From Darksidea phi (Eukaryota > Ascomycota > Dothideomycetes > Pleosporales > Lentitheciaceae): DNA of 64,000 bases. The notes beneath the pieces were generated by a model. It was not told the DNA's origin and did no database searches. It saw only the letters and a list, made by a program, of their open reading frames with translations. Where the stretch lies: the NCBI GenBank assembly GCA_030770425.1, contig JASJFT010000067.1:62001-126000 (forward strand), given 5' to 3'. Of the stretch, positions 1 to 12,025 are shown piece after piece; within the stretch, counting starts at the first letter, position 1; each line of letters opens with the position of its first letter. Both the position numbers and the translations under genes were made by a program.

Positions 1-981
1 ACCCTCCTCTCTAAGGGTCTATATCTGAACGCGTTCTTTGTATATAAGGCGACGATTAGGTGTTTTCGGCATTGTAGTGGAATAGGGCGGAATTTAGTAC
101 CTCTAGGTACTAGCAAAAACGTATATATAACGAGGTATTTGATTCTCGCAGCTTCCATACACGCCTTTTGCCACTGAACAGCGGGCTCGCCCGTTCATGG
201 TACCCCCTTGTATGGAAAGAGCGGGTATCTGACTACCCGGGTTGGCTTGTCCGTCAAAGCTATTATAGCCGTGATGACTGTTTCGACATTTGTGATTTCC
301 TCGCAACATAGCTACACCAACCACTGGATTTTGGTCAAGATGCACATCCCCTAGACGCAATAGGAGAAAAGTACGAATATGACGTGAGCGACGCCACCTT
401 GCTGGTGTCAACGCTAAAGTTGGCATTGCTGATAATGCTAAGGCCTGCCTGTAGTTAAGTAGCATGCTGTATCAGCCACGATATGCGCTGGATTAACCGG
501 GAACACATCTCGGTACATGCCTACCCCAAGTGACTAACAAGAAATAGGAGTATTCTCGTGACGGCGATGCGAGACATGGGCGCACATGGTTCCCGGGGGG
601 TTTGTAATTTATTCCGTCCGCCGTTGGACGTGTACAGCGTAATTACTGCACTATAATTTTCTCTGGTTCTATTATATACCATTCAGACGATCCCCCAGAT
701 AATCGTAACATGGATCGGACTTGTCCTCGTTGTGGGGCGAGTGCGTCATCGTACAAGTAGAGTAAAACGCCGCTGGTCATAAGTTTTCATACAAATGCTC
801 CGAGCCGCGTATATATCGACCCCTTATGAACCAAGCGATCGCAGTCGTACGCCCGCTTACTTCGTTCGCGATCTCGATGTAGAAGGTCTGGCAGCGTATC
901 AGTAAACACAGCCACACTCGATTACTTCCCATACGGCTGGGAGCTTCTCAGGTTGCGTGGGGCAGAGAGAGTGATTGAAAC
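1..981. other. intergenic, no gene seen
   Basis: No reading frame here looks like protein and no splice-joined frame could be built. The longest frame (103-465, minus) has a composition unlike protein and no recognisable motif. I see no tRNA or rRNA signature. The left part may be downstream sequence of a gene outside the window. Confidence 0.5.
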
Positions 982-1322
982 TCACGACTTGGTGCCATCT
1001 TCTTTCGCCGCATTCCATGTCTTCACAAAAGCCCTCTGTGTCCTATCCGCATAGTCCTCTGCCTTCACTTCCTTTACCCCAACCTTCGCACCGTCTTTCG
1101 TGAATACCACGTTCTTCTTTTCCATTTTGCGGACCCCGCGTTCGGTGAGTTCGTTGGTGTAGAGGTACATCTGTAGATTGGCAGCTGTCAGACAGGCGTA
1201 CAATAACCATAGTTGACTAGGCGGATGGTTGGAAAATGGCGTACCTGATAGCCCACCCAGCCCATACCCGCAACAACAGCGAATAGAATGACCAGTGGGA
1301 CTAGGTTCCCGAGTACGCCCAT
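982..1322 (-). CDS. small single-pass membrane protein, 88 aa, function unknown
   Basis: Two exons, 1245-1322 and 982-1170, joined in phase 0 across a 74-bp intron (donor GTACGC, acceptor CTACAG). The product starts MGVLGNLVPLVILFAVVAG, a strongly hydrophobic segment over about residues 3-25 that should be one membrane span or a signal anchor. It continues with a charged Lys/Glu-rich tail of about 60 residues. There is no cleavable-looking signal and no catalytic motif. The layout (very short luminal end, one span, soluble tail) resembles small organelle membrane proteins, but I cannot name the family. The start was chosen because it gives the hydrophobic segment at once and the splice keeps frame. 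The exon join is well supported; the function is unknown. Confidence 0.72.
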
Positions 1323-1906
1323 GATGTGTGTGTGGTGTTTGGTGTCGTGTGATGCAGCAGGCTAGGACTGCGATTGCGGGGCAACGCTGTTAATCTTCTG
1401 TTCCTGATGAACGTGAAGCAGTGAAGTGTCGGTAGAAAAATGAAGATATTGTGAAGAGGAGAGAACGAGGAAGAAGTAGACGGAGACGTTTCACCTTGCG
1501 CAAAGAGTGGCTAAGGCCGATGGCTGATGATGAAACGGCGCAATGGATGACAGGAGGCTTGGCAGGGCGGGACGAGCAGCAGGGGTTAAGCGAAGTCTGG
1601 ATATACACCCCATTCGCATTTGGTAGCAAGGAAATTGGGGGCTGAAACAGGTTTGCCCTTCACATTACCATACTCGAGCTTGATGCAACCCCGCGTTCTC
1701 CGCCTCCATCCGGATACGTCCAGCATATCGTACTCTCGTAAGCCACTGTCCCTTAGGTTCCGTACTTTCCCCTAATGCGCACCCAACACTAGTCTAACCC
1801 GCATCACAGACCATCCTTGAGAACATAAGAAAGAAAATGCAAACCCCGAGAATCTGATAAAGTAGAATCAACCTCCGAGAACCCAAGAAAGCAAACGCAA
1901 CCACGC
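1323..1906. other. intergenic between two minus-strand genes
   Basis: About 580 bp holding the upstream region of the small membrane protein gene (purine-rich near 1450-1490) and the downstream region of the Zn2Cys6 regulator. The frames 1390-1629 (minus) and 1451-1645 (plus) overlap each other and have no protein-like features. No RNA gene seen. Confidence 0.45.
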
Positions 1907-4173
1907 CTACGGAAACATCGGCCCACAAGTAAGCACCTGCCGCCTGGCCAACACCAACACCTGTTCACTACTCAATCCAAACCTCATTCCAATCAATATC
2001 AACCTCCCCGCCAGCCAATCCCTTTGCAATTGTGGTACTGTCTCAGCATGGGCTGCGACGTATAGCGGCCAAACGAGACTGTAGCCACCTGAAACTTCTG
2101 CTGCTGTAGCGTGTACCATCAATTAGACCTTCTCCTAATATTGCAGCCTGGAAGGACACCGGGAAGGGGAGAAGGCACTCACCCTGTTTCTCTTGCCCAA
2201 GTTGTTTAGCCACGGGCTGCAGATCGTACGACAGGTGGAAGGGAACGCAGGCGGAAATCTCGTCGACCATGCGTTGAATGGTAAAGATGGCGTGTTCGTA
2301 GGACACGGCGAGATCTTGGGTGGGGTTTGCGTTGAGCCAGGCGATGCAGCGCATGATGACACGTTGACAGAAGATGCGGCAGACGCGGTAGTCGTTGACA
2401 ATGCTGGCGATGGACACGTCGTGGTATACGTGCTGCTCGCCAGGCCACTTGTCTGCTGTGGCGGGGTTCTCAACTGGTCCGTTGACGATGCCAATGGTGC
2501 GGTGTTGCCATTCCACTGGTAGCGTTTGGTACCATTGCTGGAGGTTGTCGTCGACCAATTGCGCCATCTTAAGTATTTGCATCGCCTCAGGATCTAAGCT
2601 TGGGTCGTACGGTGTTTTGATTAAAGCATGTGCGCGCGCTCGGATGCTGGGAAGGTCGATGCAGAGGAGGGTAAGACGATTCGCGGCGTTCTCTTCGCTG
2701 ATATCGTTCGCTATCCATCCGTTCACGCCCGGAAACGAGTCCACTGGTTTAGATCGCTGGACGCAACTAGTGATCTGAGGAGTTTTAGCTCGCATCGGTC
2801 GGAAAATCTCTTTCATGCTTACCATCATCGTCCGCACAGCTCGAAACACCGCGTGCGACATCGGATCCTTGAACTGCTCTGTCCCTCTCATCTTTGTCAA
2901 CGCCACTGCGCCATCAACATGGTTCCCCCAGGCCGTAATCGTATCATCCGTCGACATGATGGTCTACCAAGCATTAGCCCCACATCCGTTCAAACAGGGA
3001 CACAAAGGAAGGAAACTACTGAAGACCTTGCAGAAGTAATACTAATGAGCCGACTTACTTCGTACAAGGAGAAGAGAAGGGTAGCGAGTACATTCTCGTT
3101 CGACTTGGCCACCGCAGGGTCTTGCAAATCTTCGTTGAGTTTGCGGAGTGCTTTACCATACGCCGCCGCCGCTTCCTGCAGTAGGTCTTGTCTGCCCGGA
3201 TAGGCACCGGAAGCTGCCAGGGCGACGGCGTTAGTTGCGAGGTGCAGTGCAGATGAGGGACGCGCGTTATTGTAAAGGGGAACCAGAAGTTCTAGGTAGC
3301 CTCTCATACTGTCCGCTTGTTGTGGCAATGAGACAAAGTTTCGGAAGAAGAAAGGCACGGCTTCGAACTCGTGAGGTATTGTGATGCCTTTCGGGACGGC
3401 ACTCTGCATATTCCAACGAACTGGGTCAAAATAGCCTTCTCCTGGGAGCATTTCGGGTGGCGTAAAAGGTACCAACTGTCCAGGAGGGGAGGAAAAAGAT
3501 GGTGGAGATTTCGGACTCCCAGTTCGGAAGATTGTTGAGGCTGGTGAAGTTTCGAATGTGGTTCCTGAAGTGCTGCTCAATGTTAGCTTTCGGTTCTTGA
3601 CTATAGCAATTTCAGCCTGGAGGCATGGCACCAGCAGAGGCCCAGAGGTCAAATTCCTTCTCTTGTATAAGTACGAAGCAAATCGCTTCAGCAGGCTTCT
3701 TTTCAAAGTCTTTGTCGTTCCATCTCTTGAACTTGGGTCTCTGACATTATCCTCCTATTGATGATCACACCCTATTGGACCTTCCACCGTTGCCGGAAAG
3801 ATTGGGTAAGTACTCACTTTGAAGGACTACTCCTCCCGCTCTTCTCACTCCGTCCACTCCCCTTCCTCGCCTTTCTCGCTAATGCCTTGTTTTCATCCCG
3901 AAACATGAGATCGAACTCATCCGGATACCCCGGGCAATCGCGTCCGCTCTTTGTGCACTGGCCGCATATTGGGCGTTTCTCGTCGCACTGTTTCTACATT
4001 AGCACGAACGCGGAAAGCTAGAGGTAGCGATGTCCGTATATGGTGACGGATGTGGCAAAGTGAGTTGGGATGAGTAAAGCGGGAAATGACGTAGGTAAGA
4101 ATCGGAAGCATACCTTGATCCTGCGGCTCTTGCATGTCCCGCAACCCTTGCTCGGTTTACCGGTGTACACCAT
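1907..4173 (-). CDS. Zn2Cys6 transcription factor, about 573 aa
   Basis: Five exons: 4114-4173, 3818-3987, 3059-3572, 2183-2963 and 1907-2103; all joins keep frame. The first intron splits the zinc cluster. Once joined, cysteines lie at residues 11, 14, 21, 28, 31 and 38 in the pattern CxxCx6Cx6CxxCx6C of the GAL4-type binuclear cluster, which binds two zinc ions and contacts CGG-type half sites. A basic stretch follows (ARKARKGSGRSEKSGR). The long C-terminal part, with alternating helices and the segment LLFSLYETIMSTDD, resembles the fungal-specific regulatory domain Fungal_trans_2 rather than the MHR type. It is expected to be nuclear. The third exon start is the least certain join: its intron is about 245 bp and other acceptors are possible. 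Targets cannot be read from the sequence, and no cluster of co-regulated genes lies beside it. Confidence 0.87.
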
Positions 4174-5290
4174 ATTCTCCAATTATATCGCAACAAACGA
4201 CACAACCAAAGACACAAGCTACAAGTCAAACAAACAAACAAGCAAATCTAAGAAGAATCTCAAGACACAATTCAAAATCCGAGCTAACCACACTTTTCTC
4301 TTACAACCCTGAGGCAACAAACACTTATCTATATACCCCCTACCGCCTATGACGCTCCTTAAAGCGAACTTAAAGCGAAATCCCTCAATATCTCCAGAGA
4401 CCTCAGGTTCAACTCCGCCTCGAACGTACACGAATCTGGCCAGGACGCGCTGTAACGATACCAGGTAGTACTAAGCGCTGAAACATTCAGCCTCGGGCCA
4501 AGCCCTGTTGTAGGTCCTGTATGCTCTCGCAGCTCCAGCAAACCGTGCCGCAATTGAACGTGAGAAGGGTTGGATGGGGGCAGGTGCTGCCGGCCGTATT
4601 GTAAGGGCGTCGTAGACCTATTTGGGGTCGGAAAAATGCACCAAGTAGGTGTAGGCAGGGTGAACATAAGCAAAAGCTGTAGTCAACAAGGTCATGAACC
4701 TATGAGAGAGACGTGAGCAATACAGCATCGACAGGAAGGGCGTAAATACCACATTGCTCCGCCTAGCTTGGACAAGATTTTCTTTGGCATCCTTCGCAAG
4801 CACCACTGTTTTGGGGAAAGCTCAGCTCATCGTATCCTCTTGACTCGATTGTGGCGCAGCGACGGCCGGTACCGTTTACATGTCGGGTCAAGCGAAAGCG
4901 GCCGTCCACTGCATGCGCCTTCACTTTAAACAAGCCCCTGTAAGCCTGAATTAGAGAGCACTGACGCAACTGACCGCGCAACCGTTGATGCTTGAATCGC
5001 TGTTTTGCTGTTGCATATCGAACGCGCGTTTGAGTGCGATTCTCGGCCGAGGGGGCATCGGCACTAGTTTGCGACGTCTGCTAAGTGGCATCCTTGCCTA
5101 CCTCCTAGTTTCGATTCTAGGTACCTTAGAACTGGTGCTAGGAGGACGGACGTTGCCGACGGATTGTTCGGATCCCTCCTTGTCGCGTGCTTTTACTCTC
5201 CGGCTAAGGAGAAAATATCGCCTTACGAGACTCTAAAGCGCCGCATGTAGCTGTCGGCTAAGGTATTCTCCGCTCAATCTGAGGGCACGC
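4174..5290. other. intergenic, upstream of the Zn2Cys6 gene
   Basis: Holds the promoter and leader of the regulator on the left. Several short frames occur on the minus strand (4359-4673, 4618-4806, 4763-4981), but none shows a family motif and I could not splice them into one convincing protein. A coding remnant is possible near 4359-4620. Confidence 0.4.
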
Positions 5291-6060
5291 TATGTCATCC
5301 TCCAAATCTCCCACATGCGACCGATCGCAGCGTGGTTTCCACCTAGTTTCTAAATCCGTAACTACCTCACATGCGGCACGGCATGCGTGCTCAGCTGGAG
5401 AACAACTCTTTCTTGCCTTGTCAATGCGGATAATCCAAGGTCAGTCGATTGATAATCCATCGCTCGTACGCGCGAACGTCGGCCGTAAACGTGCTCCAGC
5501 CTCATCCGTCTCCACGTGGGTTCTAAATCCAAGCATCAGATCGCATACGGCACAGTACCGCCCTGTCGATCGCGCTTCCGAATCGATATCGCGTAGAAAT
5601 GCTCCTGTGCATAGGCCCGGCTATACCTCTCCGTCGATTGAGGAATCGGCAGAACGTCCTTTGCAACTAGTTCTAGCTGATCTATCAAAATCGGGAAAAG
5701 CTCTGCACCCACGGTACTTTGGGCGATGCTCTCTGTTTGCGGTCCATTTTGCACTTCATCCAACATCGCTCCCACGTCCGAATGTCGGCATTTGGGTGTG
5801 GCTGCTCCCTCCCTCAGCCTCGCCCATTGCCGATCTCCCACGTGGGACGACAGTGCATGCGGCACAGCACCCGTTCTTAGCGACAACCCCATGTTTCCAA
5901 TAAATCCCATGCAAACCGTCCGGGCGGTTCGACTAAAATGTTATCGCTCAAACTTCCGATCGTCGGCCGTAACAAACCCCTTCAGCCTCTTCCACGGCAA
6001 CGGTCCGCGTGGGATCTAAATCTGATTTGGGACATGTCAATGCGTTGCGTCGCTCAAGCC
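5291..6060. repeat. degenerate tandem array, period about 165 bp
   Basis: Related blocks recur at regular spacing. A block like TCCACGTGGG-TCTAAATCC is seen at 5338, 5511 and 6004, with a shortened form at 5837. A block CATGCGGCACAGCACC is seen near 5370, 5542 and 5856. A block CGTCGGCCGTAA is seen at 5477 and 5960. Intervals are about 173, 2 x 163 and 167 bp, so five diverged units fit. The stretches 5465-5530 and 5948-6023 are the most alike by eye. Frames open on both strands here, but they are probably by-products. This could be a decayed satellite or an old local duplication. Confidence 0.55.
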
Positions 6061-6253
6061 GAGAAATCCATAGTGTGCCCGATGCATTTTCTCCTACAAA
6101 CGTCATCTCTAGTAGCCTCGCCTAGGCGTGCAGCGAGGCCTCAGCGTCTAATGATACAGGATTGCCAAATGTCAACGCCAGAAGCGAAGGGTATCTCGGT
6201 ACGACATCGCGATGATACTCTTACATGCCAACCCTAACCCTATTCCGAGATCC

Positions 6254-9200
6254 TCACAGCTTCGAAATGGCGAACTCCGAGCCATGTGCATTATCCGCCT
6301 CCACCTCTGCCTCATCAGGCGCCATCTCCTCCCTCGCACCACCCTCCTCACACTCATGGATGATTTTTCGCCACCCTAGCGGTTCCGCAGAATCTTTCAC
6401 ATACTCAATCGTTGGAAAGTAGTGTTCATTCTTCTTCATGGTAGCGACCCAGGGTACGTTATCAAAGGTCATGACTTTCAGCCGGAAGTATTCGTTATCG
6501 CTAATTTTCTTTACTTCGCGGAGAAAGGTATCGAGATCGGGAGTTGGAATGTTATTGACGTGGGTTAGGAAATTTGTGCTGGCAAGTGAATACACTGGAA
6601 GAGATTAGTGAGCTGGATATGTTGGAAGTGGAGAATGAACAAGATCTTACTATAGGCTGGCGAGCCCCGGGCACGCGATGAAATGTACACGTCCGAGTGG
6701 ATCTTGCTGATTTGCTGACGGACGGCCTGATGCGGTCTATGGAGCGTGGCACCGCAGAAGCTGACCACACGATCTGTTTCCAAGTCCTCTGTGGGCACCG
6801 TGGGGACCTTCAACGAGAGCTCCTCGCGCTTCCGAACGATGACGGCTTCTAGAAACTGGTTGTTATACATAACATCAAGATCTGGTGCGCGAGTGATCAG
6901 TTTGCCATTCAGGGTGAGAAGAACGTCACCCTCTTGCAGACCATCCTCGTGACCAGAGTCGACTTTCCGCACCATAAAGAGCTGGTGGCGCTCAGGGTCT
7001 TCTTGCTCGGTTTTCTCGATCCACTCTTCTGAGACGCCCATAACTCTAGCCTGGCTCATCTGCACAGTTTGGAACTCGACGTTGAGAATACGGAGCTTAG
7101 GTGTCTTGCCGCTCTTGATCTCGTTAAGCACGGGAAGGATCATGGGTGTTGCCAAGCCTAGATGGTACTCAACATCTTTTCCACTGTGCGATGTACGCTC
7201 GCCAAGATATGATAACCATAGTGCCTGTACAGTGCCGTCTTCTTGGAGGAGAACTCCACAAGCACTGTGAGATGCTTGGTTAGTGTCGACGGTGATCGCA
7301 TCAAAGTTGGTAGCCCGGTAACGAGGAGTGACTGCGCTCGCCGGGATAGCGACCGTGGAGATGTCAGTCACCACTGTCTTTGCGACGACTGGTCGGAAGT
7401 TCTGATTCAAGCCAAAGAATATCGTCTCGTCCCCCTTTTTGATAAAGTCGCTAGCGAACTTTGGTGTCTTCACAGGCGCATTTACGAGAGACGTGTCGTA
7501 CTTGACGATCGCGTAATTCTGAAGAGGGTGCATGAACACGACCTTCGCATCAACGAAGATGGAATCGGCAATGATCAAGGAAATGTCGCATAAATCGTAC
7601 GGAAGGAGTGCTCGTGACACTAGAACTAAACCCTGCTCAGCGTCCACAACCAGACCGTAACCTTGCTTGTGCATCTTGGGGAAGCCATCGATCTTTAGTG
7701 CCATCGACACATGCACGCGGACAAAGCTGCGAACGATGTCTACAGCCTCGGGGTATTTCGAGCTGAGCTTTACAAAGTTGGCTCGTCGTGGGACCGGAGG
7801 CACTGCAGGTATCGCCTCTGCCAGTGTGCTGAAGTCCCATAATCCTGTTGCGTCGTTGCGCTTGGCTATCCTCATGTCAGCGTGCCAGTGTCGGTCAACA
7901 GTTGTGATGCTTGTGTTGGCGGTGTGGAGATCGCGGAGGTGCTTGTAGACGATGACGATTCGCTTTCGATCAGGTATCCTTCGCATGACCTCGATGAAGG
8001 TTTCAAGGTTAGGCGTGGGCTGATTGTCAACTTCTTGGATGATCCAGCCCGACGCATAACCATCGGCGAAACGGAAAGAGCCGGCAGCTTCACACACGTA
8101 GACACCGGCGTTCTTAAGCGATATGGCATACAACCGGGCCTGTTGGTACGAGAGGTCATGGAACGAGGCACCCGCGACTGACAGAAATCGATCTGGAGTG
8201 ATGTTGTGAAGATCGGCAACGTCGAGTTCCATATCGGTATTCTCGCCGGCGCGCTGTATGGTCACAGACACCTTCCCGCCAACACTATCATCTAGGATAG
8301 AGTCGAGACGCACGAATTGCGTGACGAGCTCGCCGTTGACCTTTATCAGCAGATCGCCTTCCTCGATTTTCTTGGATGCAGGACCATTCGGCAGAACAAT
8401 CTCAGCTACCAGCATGCCCGTCTCGGTCGGAAATTGCGTACGAACAGCCTTTTCCCAGTCAGGAGAGAGACCTAACCTGCGGCATTCGTCGAACGGCTTT
8501 AAAAGCCACTGGGTTTGTATAGTGCCTCGTGCGACGAGCTTGCCCCGTTGGATTAGCTGCAGCGCTCGTAGAGGTCGATCTAGAGGAAGGAAGTAGTCGG
8601 TCGCGGCACCGTCTGCTCTACCCCCAGCCTGCAGTGCGACGGCGAAGCCATCTTTGTTGACTACCGGACTACCAGAGCTTCCGCCACTTGCTGCTGCTGC
8701 TGCTTGAATGTAATTAGTGTTAAAGTCGGAATATCCTTCGCCATACTCAGGCGCGTTTCGGTCAAGCCTAGAAATCACCCCAGACAGAATGCTCAGCTTC
8801 TCACCAGCGTCATTTCCTACTACGCGAATTTCAACGCCGACCTTGGCCTGATCGGGACGCAGTTCAAGGGCCGTCACAGGCATGTACTTTATCTTCTTAG
8901 GATCGAATCGCAGGATGCCAAAGTCGTGCACGGGGTCGCGGTACACGGGGTAGACGTCACACTAGGAGCCAGGGTTAGTTGGTGATGTCGTACTGTAAGG
9001 CTAGGGCTGTCTGCATACCTCTTCGTGGTTGTCAAAGATGCAGTAGCCAATAAATGGACCTGCCCCAACAACGTGCTGTTTCCATGTTAGCATCCTAGTA
9101 CCAGATATGCGATAGCCATACACACCCTGTTGGTCAGAATGTATCCCCTCTCCGCGTCTACGACGAACCCTGTGGCCTCAGAAGACACAGCCGGATCGGT

Positions 9201-9530
9201 ATCGAAGGAACACGTCTGACAGAAGTGTATCGAGACAACGCTGCGAACGACGCCCTCGATCGTCTTTTGCCACTCGGCAGTATCGTGCAAAGCGCCGGCG
9301 ACAGGCATCGAAGGCATCTCGTCTAGGTCGATGTCCATCTCGGTAGTGGGCGAGGGCGTTCGGTTGTGGGCGGGGGGTTCGGGAGTGGTTGCAACGTAGG
9401 TGCCGTTGCGGGCGTGGCTGTCGATTTCGGGCTTGATCTGCTTCATGGGCCGCTCGTTGGACGGCGTTGGCGGTTGCTTGCGCTTGGAGCGGGCTTCTGA
9501 GGAGTCACCATTCTGCTCCGCGGCAGGCAT
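6254..9530 (-). CDS. NMA111: nuclear HtrA-family serine protease with PDZ domains, 1037 aa
   Basis: Four exons: 9126-9530, 9019-9075, 6651-8961 and 6254-6594; all joins keep frame. The N-terminus has a basic patch (SKRKQPP, residues about 15-25), fitting nuclear import. A trypsin-like protease domain follows, with the triad His136 (NRHVVG), Asp168 (HDFGILRFD) and Ser251 (in GGSSGSPVV). Three or four PDZ/PDZ-like segments then occupy most of the rest. A second, degenerate protease-like half near residues 500-700 is typical of the Nma111/Ynm3 family, which is about 1000 aa, so the length is normal. In yeast this protein is nuclear, promotes apoptosis under stress and degrades Bir1. The start at 9530 was chosen because upstream in-frame sequence is not protein-like. 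Neighbours are unrelated in function. Confidence 0.95.
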
Positions 9531-10402
9531 AGGGCTAACCGGGGAATGGAGGCGTTGGTAGTGGACGGACGTAGGCAGCTGGCGGCGGAAAGGACGTGTG
9601 AAGCGGAGGTGCGGCGACGTGTGGAGAGAGAGAGGCTGTCGCGATTGAGGTGACGAGGTGAAGGCTGTCGCGAAACTTCTACTGAAGGCGACAATCGGTG
9701 GATGGCGGCCAAGACGCATGGATCGGCCAATGGCACAGAGATGCTTGCGTCGTCGCTGCGCAGTCGCTAAGAAGAACTGGGCTGCGACGGCTCGTAACAA
9801 TTCCGATGCCTTAGAAGTGAATACAAGCGAATGCAAGTGAATACTCTTCGCAATGCACAGTCGCGATGGCTTCTGCAGGAGGGAGCTAGCATCAGGGTTC
9901 ACCTGCCGGCCTAAGCGGCTTCCCGCATCCGCTGTCTTGGAGCTCTCCGACCAGCATCCTCACTTTTAGCACCACAATCGCCAAGGGGATGTGACGTGTT
10001 TATCACGCTGTCCAAATCATGGCAGAATTCGGCGAAACGTGCATTGTCGGTAAAGCCCATCCAGAGGGGCGTAAGCGGCTATGGTTTCGAACTGGAAGCT
10101 GTTCGTTTTCAGTATTTACGACGTAAAACAGCGAAGCCTAGTTTACAGACAATCACACGGCCACTTCATTACAATCACGACGCTACATGGGGAGGTCATG
10201 TATTTCTTCCGTTCCTATCCAGTGAATAGTATCATCCCAAAGGAGTCGGAGACCACTTCAGAAATGGCTAGAGCTAGCCAGCTCAAGCTGAGTACGTCGC
10301 AAACTCTCAGCTACCCTCAAAGCCGCAGCCAATCGATACGAAGGGCACCATTATGGTACCCTCCACATCAGCACTTAAAGGCGATAACATGATAGCCCAC
10401 TC
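9531..10402. other. intergenic, promoter side of NMA111
   Basis: Upstream region of NMA111 and downstream region of the SANT-like gene. No gene seen. It contains, at 10046-10072, a 27-base element that recurs with 24 matches at 32605-32631. Confidence 0.45.
10046..10072. repeat. 27-base dispersed element, copy 1
   Basis: The sequence beginning GTCGGTAAAGCCCATCCAG matches 32605-32631 at 24 of 27 positions by direct reading. Both copies lie outside genes and in the same orientation. Identity unknown: a fragment of an old mobile element, a conserved RNA segment or a protein-binding site are all possible. Confidence 0.5.
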
Positions 10403-10951
10403 TCAGATCTCATCAGCAGCATCGTCATCGGCCTTGACCTCACCAGTTGCCTCCTTGGTCTTGCCCTCAGCATCAGCATCAGCATCGGTCTTCTTCTTGT
10501 TGCGACCTCGCTTCTTGGGCGAGCCCTCGCCGTCGGCCTCGCCATCCTTTTTGGCAGGAGCCTTGCGCTTGGGAGTCCACTTTTGAGTCTTCTTGGGCGT
10601 GGCATCGCCGACGGGGTCGCCGGCCCTCAGGGCCTCGAGCTCGTCTTTGATGGTCGTCTTGAGACGGTCAACCATCCGCTGACAGGCGATCTCGGAACGA
10701 CCATTGGGGCGAGGAGTGTTCTGGAATATTTGCTTAGCGAGGCTAGAATGGTAGAGGAAGGAAGTACATACCTTGTAGTCGAGCTTGGCACCGGTCTGCT
10801 CCATGAGGGCGAAGAGATAGACCAACTATCATGAACGTCAGCCACTCGGTTTGACTGAGGTCAAACAGGGCAGGGATAAACTTACGCGCTCCTTGTCAGA
10901 CCAAGCACTCACGGTCGCCTTGCCAGAGTTGGCTTTGTCCGTATCTGACAT
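10403..10951 (-). CDS. small SANT/Myb-like basic protein, 145 aa
   Basis: Three exons, 10886-10951, 10772-10825 and 10403-10720, all phase 0. The first about 70 residues form a compact helical region: AWSDKERLVYLFALMEQ, then RSEIACQRMVDRLKTTIKDEL. The tryptophan, helix spacing and final Arg/Lys helix resemble a Myb/SANT-like fold found in many small ascomycete proteins. The C-terminal half is low-complexity, with Lys/Pro-rich repeats (TPKKTQKWTPKRK, SPKKRGRNKKK) like a histone tail or nuclear signal, ending in an acidic run. It is probably nuclear and may bind DNA or chromatin; that is inference. I do not recognise a named orthologue. Confidence 0.8.
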
Positions 10952-12025
10952 GTTGACTGGTGTAGTAACTACGGGGAAGGTGTTAATGGGTGTTGTGGTT
11001 GGAAGTGGTATGACCTAGGGTGTGAGGGCGGCAATAGAAAGCCGGGGGATGGTAGCAAGACGTACGTGGGGTGAAGCGGTTTAAGTAGTAGCAGGAAATT
11101 GCGAGCGCCGGTCAATCGACCTTCACCTTGAGGCCTCCAAAACGACCGTTGCAAGTGAGGGTGATACCGTGAAGGTGAAGTCCAGGCCCATTCAACAATC
11201 CTGCCTAACACCGCTTCTTCAATGGGTCTCGAGAAGGTAGACCAAGTATACTTACCTTAGGCGATGTCTCACCTTCGAGAGTGTTAATAACTTCAAGTAC
11301 AATTCGACTTCATGTCTGCTGTCTCGAGTGAACGCTTGCAATGACTCCTACGAAATCTAATACCTAGAAATAGTAGGCTAGGTTAGCCTCATGTACGAGG
11401 TATTCTATAGAATCATCAACAAGTGAACCGCATTTGGGTTATCGTCTGATTTTCTTATAGGGGTTCCCATGAATGGAATAGTCATGCTATGAACTCGTTC
11501 TTTCGAGCTTGTTATTTCCAATGAATTTTTGCGCTGCCTCCATTCGACATTTCCGCCACCATCTAACCGTCAGAACAGCCAATCTGGGGAAGATGTTAGA
11601 ACGAGAGGGATAGTACACGGTGATATCGACAGGCTATTTGAAGTTATACAAGAGAATCCACAGTACTAGGACAATAGTCTGAATACCTTCGCTAGTCGTA
11701 CTTATTAAAGCGAGTCCAGACTCATGTCAAAGCACTGCAATATCGTGGGAAGATGACTAAAGAGCTTAGCGAGAGTAGAGCGACAGCTAACGACAATGAA
11801 AGATGCACGCACATTGGTTGCAAACTCTGAAAGTACTTGAATAGTCTACTGGATGTGATTTCAAACTAGAATTTGGTATTCCCAAGACTCAAAGAGGGCG
11901 CTGGACCCGAATCAGACGCCTTTTCCGCGCTACTCAAACATGCCAATGACCTCTAAGGAGCCATTTCGCCAAACGCCTCGTCAAATGAAGTGCAGCTACA
12001 AGCCTACCTCGTCTACAACCACCCC
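10952..12025. other. intergenic, AT-richer, no gene seen
   Basis: The left 250 bp is promoter and leader of the SANT-like gene. From about 11250 to 11950 stop codons are frequent in all frames and the sequence becomes AT-richer. I see no RNA gene or element. Confidence 0.5.

Noticed and set aside
4359..4673. 104-codon minus-strand open frame ending in a protein-like tail
   Set aside because: The last 60 residues look plausible, but no upstream exons could be joined and no family is recognised; left as intergenic.
5292..5903. 203-codon plus-strand open frame
   Set aside because: Lies entirely in the degenerate tandem array, has a matching open frame on the other strand, and its residues show no protein-like order.
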